From NCBI RefSeq assembly GCF_900108335.1, contig NZ_FNVT01000002.1, positions 1,108,499-1,172,498 on the forward strand: a stretch of DNA of 64,000 nucleotides, in the 5' to 3' direction. Of this stretch, positions 35,247 through 43,197 are shown in pieces. The position numbers and the translations under genes were made by a program. This DNA comes from Nonomuraea solani (lineage in GTDB: Bacteria; Actinomycetota; Actinomycetes; Streptosporangiales; Streptosporangiaceae). The notes under the pieces were generated by a model. It searched no databases. It had not been told where the DNA came from and saw only the letters and a program-made list of their open reading frames with translations. Position 1 is the first letter of the stretch. Every line of letters starts with the position of its first letter.

Positions 35247-36548
35247 TCACGCCTCGATGGCGAGCATCGACCGAAGATCACCCACCGCCGCCCGCCCCCG
35301 CTGCTCCACCGGCACGGCGCTCAGCACCATCCGCCCGGCCCGCATCACCAATGTCGTCCGATGCATGGCCGGCAGCTCGTCCAGAATGTCGGCCGCCTCT
35401 CGTAGCCCTTCGTCGATGCCACCGTTCACCACCGTGCACTGCGATGTGAGCAGGCGCGCGATGACCGGGTATTGGCGGTCCGGGTTCGATGCGATGACCT
35501 GTTCCCGCGCGTCAACAGCGCGGCTCTCGTCGCCGGCCGCGCTGTACACCCACACCCGGGCGAACGGGAGCTGGCCCGCGCGCCAGTAGTCGGCCATGAT
35601 GCCGACCGGGAGTTGCTCAGTGGCCAACCGTTCGCTGATCCGCTCCAGGGTGTCGCACGCTTCATCGTGGCGTCCGACCATGGACAGCGCCTTTGCCCGG
35701 GTGTAATCGATCAGAGCGGCGCCGTACGAGCTTGGAGCCCGGGCCATGATCGGCTGGGCGGCGTCGAGCATCCTCAGCACCGTCATCGGATCGCGCTGGC
35801 TTCCGGAGATTCCGTGACCGGCCTCGGTGCTTCGGACACCGAGTTGGAGATGCAGGTCGCCGGACGCGTCGGCCGCGTGGCGGGCGGTGCGCCACCAGCG
35901 GATCGCGGCCCCGTGGTCGCCGAGCCGGGTGAGGACGTTGGCGTGCAACGTGCTCAAGGCCGACAGGGCGCGGTACAGCCCCCGCGTTTGCGCATGGTCA
36001 GCGCCGAGCTGCGCGGTGGCCTGTCGCAACTGGTGCAGGACGGCGGTGAGGTCGATGCGGACGTCCGCTTGTACCTGGGCCGGTGGTCGATGCCGGATGG
36101 CGTGCAGGTGGTCGGCGCACGCCAGCTCCCAGTCCTCGATCGGCCGTGAGCCGGGGATGCTGAGGTCGATGAGCTGTCGGAGGGCCTCGGTTGGTCCGAC
36201 GGCTCCTAGTCCGGCGGCCATCTGCAGTAGTCGGCGGCGTTCCGTGGTGTCCTCCCCATATGCGTCGTCTATTTTCAGAGTACGCACGGGACTCATTGTG
36301 GCGGTAGAGGGGCGAAACTCCGCAATGGGAGCGGTGGGCGTCTCATTTCTCTCATATGCCTCAATTAGCTCACCGCCCGCATGGGTGGCCGCGTCCAGCG
36401 CCTCGACCACTGTAAGGGTTGGCGTTCCATGGCCGTTTTCAAGCTTATGGACGTAGCTGATTGAAATGTCCGCCGCGTTGGCCACCGCCTGGAGAGTGCG
36501 CTTGCCGCGCAGGCGGCGCAGGACCTGCCCGAACGTCTCGCCGTCCAT
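35247..36548 (-). CDS. XRE-family regulator with large C-terminal TPR-like region
   Basis: 433 aa. N-terminal helix-turn-helix (TFGQVLRRLRGKRTLQAVANAADISISYVHKLENG, about 4-40) and a long helical C-terminus with TPR-like repeats (residues ~130-430). This is the actinomycete type of regulator found in many copies per genome, often beside a small DUF397-like or other tiny gene. ATG 36548 has GGAGG five bases upstream; the open frame extends to 36659 without family match. Candidate GTGAAC operator copies lie in the upstream intergenic region. Confidence 0.85.
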   Translation of the reverse strand: MDGETFGQVLRRLRGKRTLQAVANAADISISYVHKLENGHGTPTLTVVEALDAATHAGGELIEAYERNETPTAPIAEFRPSTATMSPVRTLKIDDAYGEDTTERRRLLQMAAGLGAVGPTEALRQLIDLSIPGSRPIEDWELACADHLHAIRHRPPAQVQADVRIDLTAVLHQLRQATAQLGADHAQTRGLYRALSALSTLHANVLTRLGDHGAAIRWWRTARHAADASGDLHLQLGVRSTEAGHGISGSQRDPMTVLRMLDAAQPIMARAPSSYGAALIDYTRAKALSMVGRHDEACDTLERISERLATEQLPVGIMADYWRAGQLPFARVWVYSAAGDESRAVDAREQVIASNPDRQYPVIARLLTSQCTVVNGGIDEGLREAADILDELPAMHRTTLVMRAGRMVLSAVPVEQRGRAAVGDLRSMLAIEA

Positions 36549-36617
36549 GCCGCCTCCAGCGCGCCCAACATCTTTCCACTCTTTTCCACCGAGCCCAGTG
36601 AAAGACGCTTCAAGAGA

Positions 36618-36735
36618 GTGAACGTCTTTTATCTGGACCCGGCCGCGTCTGCTGGCCACGCTACTGCTGAACGACGTGAACGTCCTCCGGAATCACGCAT
36701 TGAACACCACCGCCATTGACGGTTCACTTTTGAAC
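36618..36735. promoter_or_regulatory. Three GTGAAC elements between the XRE regulator and small ORFs
   Basis: GTGAAC at 36618-36623 and 36676-36681 and its inverse GTTCAC at 36722-36727; the last forms the palindrome GTTCACTTTTGAAC (36722-36735). They are in the divergent promoter region of the XRE regulator and the 109-aa gene, so they may be its operators. Confidence 0.4.
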
Positions 36736-36746
36736 GGAGACCCGAA

Positions 36747-36770
36747 ATGTCCCTTGCTCACGGCGATTGA
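36747..36770 (+). CDS. Seven-codon upstream ORF MSLAHGD
   Basis: ATG with GGAG eight bases upstream, seven codons, and TGA one base before the ATG of the next gene (TGATATG). The geometry suggests translational coupling: ribosomes terminating here restart on the 109-aa gene, which has no Shine-Dalgarno site of its own. Confidence 0.4.
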   Translation: MSLAHGD

Positions 36771-36771
36771 T

Positions 36772-37101
36772 ATGTCCCTGACGGATGCCGAACTCAATGA
36801 GCTACTCGACGCGGCGAATCGAGACCTGCTTCGAGTAGTGTCGCTATCGGGAGATGCCGAGGACTGGACGCTCCTTCAGCTCTCCGTGTTGTGCGGCACC
36901 TACCCGCTGTGGCACATCGAGCGCGGATGCGACGCGACGGGACGGATGTGGTGGGCGGCCCGCCTCCGCCACGAGGTCACCCCTGCCATGGCGGCAACCG
37001 GCATCACGCAGGAGGTCGAAGAGGCGGACCCCATCGCCCTCGCGGCCGTGCTCGCCTGGCAGACCTACCTGTTCAACTGCTGGCGGGCCCGCGCCGGCTA
37101 G
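36772..37101 (+). CDS. Hypothetical protein, 109 aa
   Basis: Starts MSLTDAELNELLDAANRDLL at ATG 36772; contains a Trp-rich middle (EDWTLLQLSVLCGTYPLWHIERG, TGRMWWAARLRHEV) and an Ala-rich C-terminal helix. No domain recognised. Divergent from the XRE regulator, the position in which such regulators usually have their small dedicated partner (known pattern, for example BldB/WhiJ-like systems). The frame extends upstream to 36676, but the coupled start is preferred. Confidence 0.6.
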   Translation: MSLTDAELNELLDAANRDLLRVVSLSGDAEDWTLLQLSVLCGTYPLWHIERGCDATGRMWWAARLRHEVTPAMAATGITQEVEEADPIALAAVLAWQTYLFNCWRARAG

Positions 37102-37223
37102 CCGCGAAGCTCCCCAGCCCGTCATCGGTCCGTCTTGGGCGGGTTGAGGGGATCCAAGCCGGGCGCCCGGCATAGCCGCCCAGGGCAGGAAGGCGCGACC
37201 CCGCACACGACGCGCCACCGGAA

Positions 37224-37460
37224 GTGATCACCGTGTACATCTGGGAACCGCACACCCCGCAAAGGCTGCGATACGTCAAGGAAGCCTCCTGCTGCGAGGC
37301 GTACATCCTGTGCTCCGAGGGAGCCCAGTACTACGTCCTGCGCCGTGTCGACTTCGCCAGGTTCGAGGAGACCGCCCGAGGCCCTTACGGGTACGCCGCC
37401 GCCGCGTGGCTCGACCTCGCGGAACAGCACGAGCAAGAGGCCCACCGGGCGGCATCGTGA
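37224..37460 (+). CDS. Hypothetical protein, 78 aa
   Basis: GTG-started ORF: MITVYIWEPHTPQRLRYVKEASCCEAYILCSEG...AWLDLAEQHEQEAH. Mixed composition with a Cys pair and an acidic C-terminal helix; codon third positions are GC-rich. No family recognised. A second GTG at 37233 gives better spacing from GGAAG. It may form a unit with the preceding 109-aa gene. Confidence 0.5.
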   Translation: MITVYIWEPHTPQRLRYVKEASCCEAYILCSEGAQYYVLRRVDFARFEETARGPYGYAAAAWLDLAEQHEQEAHRAAS

Positions 37461-37640
37461 TCGTCGTGCAGTGGGTCTGCCTGCCGTGGGTAACGCTCAA
37501 TCCGCCCGGCCCTGCGGACAAGAGCCAGGCTCGCCGCAGCCGACTATTTGCGAACGTACCGAGCACATCGTGACCCTGCTCCCGCTCGCCGACAAAGAAG
37601 GACGCGACGAAGGTGGCCCACGACCGGGAAAGCCCTCTCG

Positions 37641-37675
37641 CCCAGAGGTTCGGGGTGAAGCCACGAACCTCTGGG
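37641..37675. repeat. Perfect 12-bp inverted repeat
   Basis: CCCAGAGGTTCG (37641-37652) and CGAACCTCTGGG (37664-37675) with an 11-base loop. No T-run on either side. It may be a copy of a dispersed palindromic element or a transcription barrier between opposing genes. Confidence 0.6.
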
Positions 37676-37702
37676 CCAGGACGCCCGAGCGCAAGCGAGG
37701 AC

Positions 37703-37764
37703 CGCGCCTTTAGGGGGTCGAAGGGGCGCAGCCCCTGGGAGGCAGGGCCTGAACCAAAGGCGCG
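37703..37764 (-). terminator. Nested hairpin downstream of tmsB
   Basis: CGCGCCTTT (37703-37711) pairs with AAAGGCGCG (37756-37764), enclosing a smaller GGGGC-GCA-GCCCC stem. It starts 11 bases past the tmsB stop on the minus strand; likely the operon terminator, though without a T-run. Confidence 0.5.
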
Positions 37765-37774
37765 AAGGCCTTGT

Positions 37775-39034
37775 TCAGGGCCAGTTGAGAGCGGGGCGCA
37801 GGGGGACTCCGGAGCGGCCGTCTTGGTCGAGTTTGACGCCGAGGACCTGGTGGAGCTGGACCTTGTTGCGTTCGAAGCCCACGATGCAGCCCGCCATGTA
37901 CAGGGCCCACACGCGAGCCGTCCCCATGCCGACCTCCTGCACCGCGTCGTCCCAGTTCAGGCTCAGGTTGTCGCACCAGAACCGCAGGGTCTTCGCGTAG
38001 TGCTCGCGCAGGTTCTCCTCGTGGCGGATCTCGAAGCCGAGGTCCTCCATCTGCCGGATCAGCCAGCCCACCGACTCCAGTTCGCCGTCGGGAAAGACGT
38101 ACCGGTCGATGAAGCCGCCCTTGTTGAACGTCTTCTCCTTGCCGGTCGGCCGGGTGATGCAGTGGTTGAGGATGCGGCCGCCGGGCTTGAGCTTGCCGTA
38201 CAGGAACTCGAAGTACGACGGCACGTTCGCCTTGCCGATGTGCTCGGTCAGGCCGATCGAGCTGACGGCGTCGAAGCCGGTCTCCTGGACGTCGCGGTAG
38301 TCCATGAAGCGGACCTCCGCGAGCTCCTGCAGGCCCGCCTCGGCGATGGCCTTCTGGGCCCATTCCGCCTGCTGCCGGCTGAGCGTCACGCCGAGGGCCT
38401 TGACGCCGTAGTGCTTGGCGGCGTGCATGACCATGCCGCCCCAGCCGCAGCCCACGTCGAGCAGGCGCATCCCGGGCTTGAGGTCGAGCTTGCGGGCCAC
38501 CAGGTCGAACTTGGCGTATTGGGCCGCTTCGAGCGTCGCGTCCTCTTCCGGGAAGCAGGCGCAGGTGTAGGCCATGGACGGCCCGAGCACCCACTCGTAG
38601 AAGCGGTTGGAGACGTCGTAGTGATGGTGGATGGCCTCGGCGTCACGCTGTTTGGCGTGGCGGGAGCCCAGTTTGGCCAGGGCGCTCCTGCGCATCTCCT
38701 GCGGTGGCGGCGGCACGCGCATGAGCAGCGGCTTGACGCCCAGGGAACGCACTGCGGACAGTTTCTCGGAGGCGGTCAGGTCGTTGGTGGTGATGTTCCA
38801 CATGCGGTCGAGCAGGGCGTACAGGTCACCGTGCACGTCGATGTGCCCGGCGATGTACGCCCTGGCCAAACCCAGCTCACCCGGAGCCTGGGCCATGTAG
38901 GCCACCGCGATGGGGGACTTCACCTCTAGCGCCAGGTCGGCCCCGTCCGGCCCGGCCTTGCTGCCGTCGTACGCCATGAACGCGATGTTCGCGTCCGAGC
39001 CGACGATCTTTTCAAAGATGGTTGCCAGAGCCAT
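37775..39034 (-). CDS. tmsB: Cyclopropane-fatty-acyl-phospholipid synthase family methyltransferase (10-methylene fatty acid synthase)
   Basis: SAM-dependent enzyme that adds a methylene/methyl group to the double bond of oleoyl phospholipid. 419 aa from ATG 39034 (GGAAGGTGAG upstream). SAM-binding LLDVGCGWGGMVMHAAKHYG, AIHHHYDVSNRFYEWVLGPSMAYTCA in outline, and TEHIGKANVPSYFEFLYGKL are typical. Directly after a FAD-binding oxidoreductase (four-base gap), the arrangement tmsAB/bfaAB that makes 10-methylstearic acid in actinomycetes (known). The 10-methyl product is a chemotaxonomic marker of this order. Confidence 0.9.
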   Translation of the reverse strand: MALATIFEKIVGSDANIAFMAYDGSKAGPDGADLALEVKSPIAVAYMAQAPGELGLARAYIAGHIDVHGDLYALLDRMWNITTNDLTASEKLSAVRSLGVKPLLMRVPPPPQEMRRSALAKLGSRHAKQRDAEAIHHHYDVSNRFYEWVLGPSMAYTCACFPEEDATLEAAQYAKFDLVARKLDLKPGMRLLDVGCGWGGMVMHAAKHYGVKALGVTLSRQQAEWAQKAIAEAGLQELAEVRFMDYRDVQETGFDAVSSIGLTEHIGKANVPSYFEFLYGKLKPGGRILNHCITRPTGKEKTFNKGGFIDRYVFPDGELESVGWLIRQMEDLGFEIRHEENLREHYAKTLRFWCDNLSLNWDDAVQEVGMGTARVWALYMAGCIVGFERNKVQLHQVLGVKLDQDGRSGVPLRPALNWP

Positions 39035-39038
39035 CTGC

Positions 39039-40400
39039 TCACCTTCCCCGTACACACTTTTCGTACAGGTCCAGCAGGCGACCATTCGGGTCGTATTCCC
39101 GCTTGACCGGCCAATAGGCGTCGCCGTTGTAGAGCTGCCAGAACTGCTCACGGGCGTAGAAGGAGGTCGAGTAGAGCGACTTGTGGCCGTCGAGCTCGTG
39201 CACCGAGTGCTCGATCAGCCGGTTGTAGTAACCGTCGAACTGCCCCCGTGGCAGCGGGACCATTCCCCAGAATCCGAAGTTGACGTAGAGCCTGCCAGGC
39301 TCCAGCGGGTAGATCGGCCAGCGCGAGGAGGCCCGCAGGGGGCACATCCACACCGGTGTCATGCCCACCTGGGCGTGGAAGAACTCCAGGAATTCGGCGC
39401 CCCGCTCGACCGGCGTCTCGACGTCCTGGATGACCGATTCGTGCACGGGCTGGTCGCGCCAGCGGTCGATGCGGTCGGTCAGGCGGTATTTGCGGTCGAG
39501 GGCCACCAGGCGGCGGTAGACGTCGGAGCGCATCCAGCGGCGCGGCATGAGTGAGCGGACCATGGGCTGCTGGACGCCGAAGGCGCGCGAGCACCAGAAC
39601 CAGTCGGTGTCCCAGCGCCACAGGTAGTCGCGCACGGTCAGCCAGTCGCGGGTGCGCTGCTGGATCGACTGGTAGTAGATCCGCATGCCCGTGTAGTCGG
39701 ACAGGTAGGGGGCGCGGTCGGCGAAGCGGCCCACCGTGAGGTACATCTCGCCGGGGCCGAAGAAGACGCCGTCCACGAAGTCGACGGCCTCGCCGTCGTG
39801 CACCATGCTGTCGCAGATCTCCTGCATGGCCAGCATGCACTTGCCCGCGTCGGTGAACTTGACGTGGGTGAGGTGCACGTACGGCTGGACCTTGCGGAGT
39901 TTGATCCTGATCCGCAGCGCGTAGCCGAGCGTGCCGTAGGAGTTGGGGAAGGCGCGGAAGAGGTCGCGGTGCTCGTTGTCGTCGCGGGCGACGATGACGC
40001 GCCCGTCGCCGGTGAGGATTTCGAGCTCTTCGACCGACTCGTGCGGGAGCCCGTCCCTGAAGCTGGTGGACTCGATGCCGAGCCCGGTCACGGCGCCGCC
40101 CAGAGTGATCGTCTTGAGCTGCGGCACCACGTACGGCATGAGCCCGTGCGCCAGCGTGGCGTCCACCAGGTGCTCGTACGTCGTCATCCCCTGGACCTCG
40201 GCCGTCATGGTCTCGGGATCGACGCTGATCACCTCGTCGAGGTCCCGGGCCGACAGCTTGGCCGTCCTGCCCCCGTCGCGGAACCGGAAAAGGTTGGAGG
40301 TGGCCTTGGCCAGACGAGGCGAGGCGTCGCCGGGGATCTCGGCGTACGACTTCCTGATCTGCTCTACTGCCCGTTGGTGTGTCGACATCGTCGTCGTCAC
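39039..40400 (-). CDS. tmsA: FAD-binding oxidoreductase, 10-methylene to 10-methyl fatty acid reductase
   Basis: 453 aa, family of PCMH-type FAD proteins (TAEVQGMTTYEHLVDATLAHGLMP in outline; PQLKTITLGGAVTGLGIES). In tmsAB systems it reduces the 10-methylene group with NADPH to give the methyl branch (known). GTG 40400 with GGGGGTG upstream; an ATG four codons later is an alternative. Upstream a possible 34-aa ORF overlaps it by GTGA, and it is four bases from tmsB, so all are one transcription unit. Confidence 0.9.
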   Translation of the reverse strand: MTTTMSTHQRAVEQIRKSYAEIPGDASPRLAKATSNLFRFRDGGRTAKLSARDLDEVISVDPETMTAEVQGMTTYEHLVDATLAHGLMPYVVPQLKTITLGGAVTGLGIESTSFRDGLPHESVEELEILTGDGRVIVARDDNEHRDLFRAFPNSYGTLGYALRIRIKLRKVQPYVHLTHVKFTDAGKCMLAMQEICDSMVHDGEAVDFVDGVFFGPGEMYLTVGRFADRAPYLSDYTGMRIYYQSIQQRTRDWLTVRDYLWRWDTDWFWCSRAFGVQQPMVRSLMPRRWMRSDVYRRLVALDRKYRLTDRIDRWRDQPVHESVIQDVETPVERGAEFLEFFHAQVGMTPVWMCPLRASSRWPIYPLEPGRLYVNFGFWGMVPLPRGQFDGYYNRLIEHSVHELDGHKSLYSTSFYAREQFWQLYNGDAYWPVKREYDPNGRLLDLYEKCVRGR

Positions 40401-40501
40401 GAAAGCACCCCCTTGAGCTGGTAGAGATCGTCCGTAAGACCGTATCTCTCGTGGCCTATCCGGAACAGACCGGGGTCGTTAAAGACACGAAAACTGTTCA
40501 T
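40397..40501 (-). CDS. Possible 34-aa ORF translationally coupled to tmsA
   Basis: ATG 40501; product begins MNSFRVFNDPGLFRIGHERY and ends QLKGVLS; its TGA overlaps the tmsA GTG (GTGA). Composition is globular-like and the overlap is what one expects of a coupled gene. Against it: no clear ribosome site, and third codon positions are less GC-rich than in neighbours (AGT, TTT, ATA, AGA). I recognise no family. Confidence 0.45.
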   Translation of the reverse strand: MNSFRVFNDPGLFRIGHERYGLTDDLYQLKGVLS

Positions 40502-40533
40502 CGTTGCAGGTGATTCCGCCCCGCTGCAGGCGT

Positions 40534-41502
40534 TTACGCGAACTTCCTGGTGATCACCGGTGATACGCCGTTCAGCACGCCGTCGACCTCGCGCCCTTCG
40601 ACGGCCGCGGCCAGGTTGTCCAGGGTGGCCGCGAGCAGCCGGCCGGTGGCCTCCGGCGTGACGCCGGCGACGTGCGGGGACAGCAGCACGCCGGGCAGGT
40701 CGCGGAGGGGGTCGCCGGCGGGCAGGGGCTCCACGTCGAAGACGTCGAGGGCGGCGCCGCCCAGGTGGCCCGCGCGCAGGGCCTCGACGAGCGCGGGCTG
40801 GTCCACGACCCCGCCTCTGGCGGCGTTGACGAGCAGCGCGCCCTGCTTCATCCGGCCGGGATCGACCAGGCCGCGGGTCTCCTCCGACAGCGCGATCACG
40901 ACGACCACGACGTCGCTGCCGGACAGGAGCGGCGCCAGCTCCTCGTAGCCGGGGTCCTCGCGCGGCGTGCGGGTCCAGTAGGTGACCTGGCAGCCGAGCG
41001 CGCGGAACATCTCCGCGCACGTGGCGCCGATCGGGCCGTAGCCGACGACGCCCACGCGGCGGCCGCGCAGTTCGTGCGGCTGCAGTCCCTGCTGGGGCCA
41101 TTCGCCCGCGCGTACGGCGGCGTCGGCGGCGGCCAGCTTGCGCGACAGCGAGAACGTGGCGGCCACGCACCACTCAGAGACCGCGACGGCGCTGACGCCG
41201 GGCGTGTTGGCCAGCGGTATCCCGGCCGCGGCCAGGGCGTCGAGGTCGTGGCCGTCCACACCCACGGATGGCTGCTGCACGAACGACAGCCGCGGCGCCG
41301 CCTTGACCGCCTCGGCGTCGAGGGCCAGCGTCGCCGTCCAGTCGCCAAGCACGATGTCGGCCTCGGGCAGCGCGGCCATCAGCGCGTCCCGGTCACGGGC
41401 GGCGGGGACCCTGACCGTCACCTGGTCGCCGAGCGGGGCGAGCAGGCGGCGCATGAGCTCTTCGGGGAGCGGGGGCAGGGCGAGCAGGTTCCAGGGGCTC
41501 AT
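40534..41502 (-). CDS. D-isomer-specific 2-hydroxyacid dehydrogenase
   Basis: 322 aa NAD(P)-dependent dehydrogenase interconverting 2-oxo and D-2-hydroxy acids. NAD-binding VGVVGYGPIGATCAEMFRALG, catalytic Arg in VNAARGGVVDQPAL, Glu in DVFDVEPLPAGDPL, His in LLSPHVAGVT. The start ATG 41502 overlaps the kinase stop (ATGA), with GGGGGC just before it, so synthesis follows that of the kinase. The true substrate is unknown (phosphoglycerate, glyoxylate or other). Confidence 0.88.
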   Translation of the reverse strand: MSPWNLLALPPLPEELMRRLLAPLGDQVTVRVPAARDRDALMAALPEADIVLGDWTATLALDAEAVKAAPRLSFVQQPSVGVDGHDLDALAAAGIPLANTPGVSAVAVSEWCVAATFSLSRKLAAADAAVRAGEWPQQGLQPHELRGRRVGVVGYGPIGATCAEMFRALGCQVTYWTRTPREDPGYEELAPLLSGSDVVVVVIALSEETRGLVDPGRMKQGALLVNAARGGVVDQPALVEALRAGHLGGAALDVFDVEPLPAGDPLRDLPGVLLSPHVAGVTPEATGRLLAATLDNLAAAVEGREVDGVLNGVSPVITRKFA

Positions 41503-43055
41503 GCCCCCACAGTAAAGCTGTTGATCACCTGCCGCATAAGGGCCCTGTTGCGCTGCCACTGGTTCTCGGCGACCGTCCACGACAGCAGGTACGCGGTGTC
41601 GCCGATCGCCAGCGCCCGGCGTATCTCGTGGTAGCGCATGCCGGGCTTGACCCACGGCTGGTCGCTCGCCGGGCCCGCGGTCCAGGAGAACTCCCACTGC
41701 ACGGCCTTGACGCCCTGGTGCGTGACCGTCCTGCGGCCGCGGCCGACGACGTTCTGGGCGCTCTGCTTGAGGGTCTCCTCCGAGTTACGCATGATCTGGT
41801 TCGCGTCGGTCATGGAGTAGACGGCCTCGACCCCGAAATGGGCATTGCCGTCCCTGCGGGTCCACTCCGTGTACGCCTCCTTCAGCGCGCCCCGCCAGCC
41901 CGTGGGCCGCATCACCGACCAGGCGCCGTCGCGCGCCTTCCACATCCGTACGATCTGGACTTCCGGGGTCGGCGTCGGGGTCGCCGACGGCGTCGCGCTC
42001 GGCTCCGGGGTGGCCGTGGCGGTCGGCGTGAGCGGGCTGGTCACGGCGGCCGGCATGGTGGTGGCGCGCGGCGCGCCCTCCGCCGGGGAGGAGCCCCTGA
42101 AGTAGGCCACCGCGCCGCCCGTGCCGACCAGCACCACCGTCGCGACCACGGCGAGCATCGCCCGGCCGGGACCCTGGCGCTTCTTGCGCCGGCTGCGCCG
42201 CTCGGGCATGTCGTCGAGGTCGCTGTGCGCGGGCCGGGCGGTGGCGATGGCCGCGAGCAGCCGGTCGGCCTCCTCGGCGCTCACCCGGTCCTGGGGCTCC
42301 TTCTGGAGCAGGCCGCGCAGGATCGGATGCATGGCCGGCGGGATCCTGCGGTAGTCGGGCTCCTCGGTGAGCAGCGCGTTGAGGGTCGCCATGGGGTCGC
42401 CGCGCTCGAAGGGCGAGCGGCCGACCATGCAGGCGTAGAGGGTGGCGCCCAGCGACCACAGGTCGGAGGCGGGCCCCGCCTCGTCGGCGCGGACCCGTTC
42501 GGGGGCCAGGAAGCTCGGCGAGCCGGTGACCATGCCCGTGCTGGTCAGCGAGGAGTCACCCTCGACGGTCGCGATGCCGAAGTCCATGAGCACCGCGCGG
42601 CCGTCGTCGGCCAGCAGGATGTTGCTCGGCTTGACGTCGCGGTGCAGGATGCCGGCCTCGTGCGCGGACTTCAGTGCCGACAGCACCTGCCTGCCCAGCG
42701 CGGCCGCCTCGCGCACCGGGAGCGCGCCCGTGGTGAGCACGACCTGCTCGACCGACGGATGGCTGACCAGCTCCATCACGATCCACGGCCGGCCGCCCTC
42801 CTCGACCACGTCGTAGATCGCGACGACCGAAGGATGGTTCAGCTTGGCCGCGGTGCGGGCCTCGCGGGCGGTCCTCAGGAGCTGACGCTCCTGGTCGCCC
42901 GGCGACAGCCCGTCCGGGAGCAGTACCTCCTTGATGGCGACCTGCCGGTTCAGCAGTGTGTCGCGGCCCTCCCAGACCACGCCCATACCCCCGCGGCCCA
43001 GTTCGCGCGTGAGCTGATAACGCTGCGCCACCAGCCGGTTGCTGTCCGAAACCAT
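41499..43055 (-). CDS. Eukaryotic-like Ser/Thr protein kinase with extracytoplasmic sensor domain
   Basis: 518 aa. Kinase domain 13-275: Gly-rich GRGGMGVVWEG, VAIKEVL lysine, HRDVKPSNILL catalytic loop, DFG in LMDFGIATVE, APE in FLAPERV. A transmembrane segment (AMLAVVATVVLVGTGGAVAYF) near 295-315 leads to a Thr/Pro linker (PTATATPEPSATPSATPTP) and a ~150-residue extracytoplasmic domain (MRPTGWRGALKEAYTEWTRRDG) of unknown ligand. All catalytic residues are intact. Couples translationally to the dehydrogenase downstream. Confidence 0.93.
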   Translation of the reverse strand: MVSDSNRLVAQRYQLTRELGRGGMGVVWEGRDTLLNRQVAIKEVLLPDGLSPGDQERQLLRTAREARTAAKLNHPSVVAIYDVVEEGGRPWIVMELVSHPSVEQVVLTTGALPVREAAALGRQVLSALKSAHEAGILHRDVKPSNILLADDGRAVLMDFGIATVEGDSSLTSTGMVTGSPSFLAPERVRADEAGPASDLWSLGATLYACMVGRSPFERGDPMATLNALLTEEPDYRRIPPAMHPILRGLLQKEPQDRVSAEEADRLLAAIATARPAHSDLDDMPERRSRRKKRQGPGRAMLAVVATVVLVGTGGAVAYFRGSSPAEGAPRATTMPAAVTSPLTPTATATPEPSATPSATPTPTPEVQIVRMWKARDGAWSVMRPTGWRGALKEAYTEWTRRDGNAHFGVEAVYSMTDANQIMRNSEETLKQSAQNVVGRGRRTVTHQGVKAVQWEFSWTAGPASDQPWVKPGMRYHEIRRALAIGDTAYLLSWTVAENQWQRNRALMRQVINSFTVGA

Positions 43056-43197
43056 GTCCTACCCCTGTAGACCGCCACAACAGTGGGCAAGTTTCCCATA
43101 CCTCCCACGAGTTCGCCGGAAGGTCGCGAAGGCTGCTTGCAGTAGATCACCGAATGTTGTTCTACTGAGGCAGGGTCCACAGTCGAGGAGAGATCGA

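Larger units (their letters stand above)
37461..37774. other. Gene-free region with strong dyads
   Basis: Spacer between a plus-strand small gene and the 3' end of tmsB. Its content is mainly a 12-bp perfect hairpin (37641-37675) and a nested set of dyads just after tmsB (37703-37764). A few short frames cross it but none resembles a gene. Confidence 0.6.
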
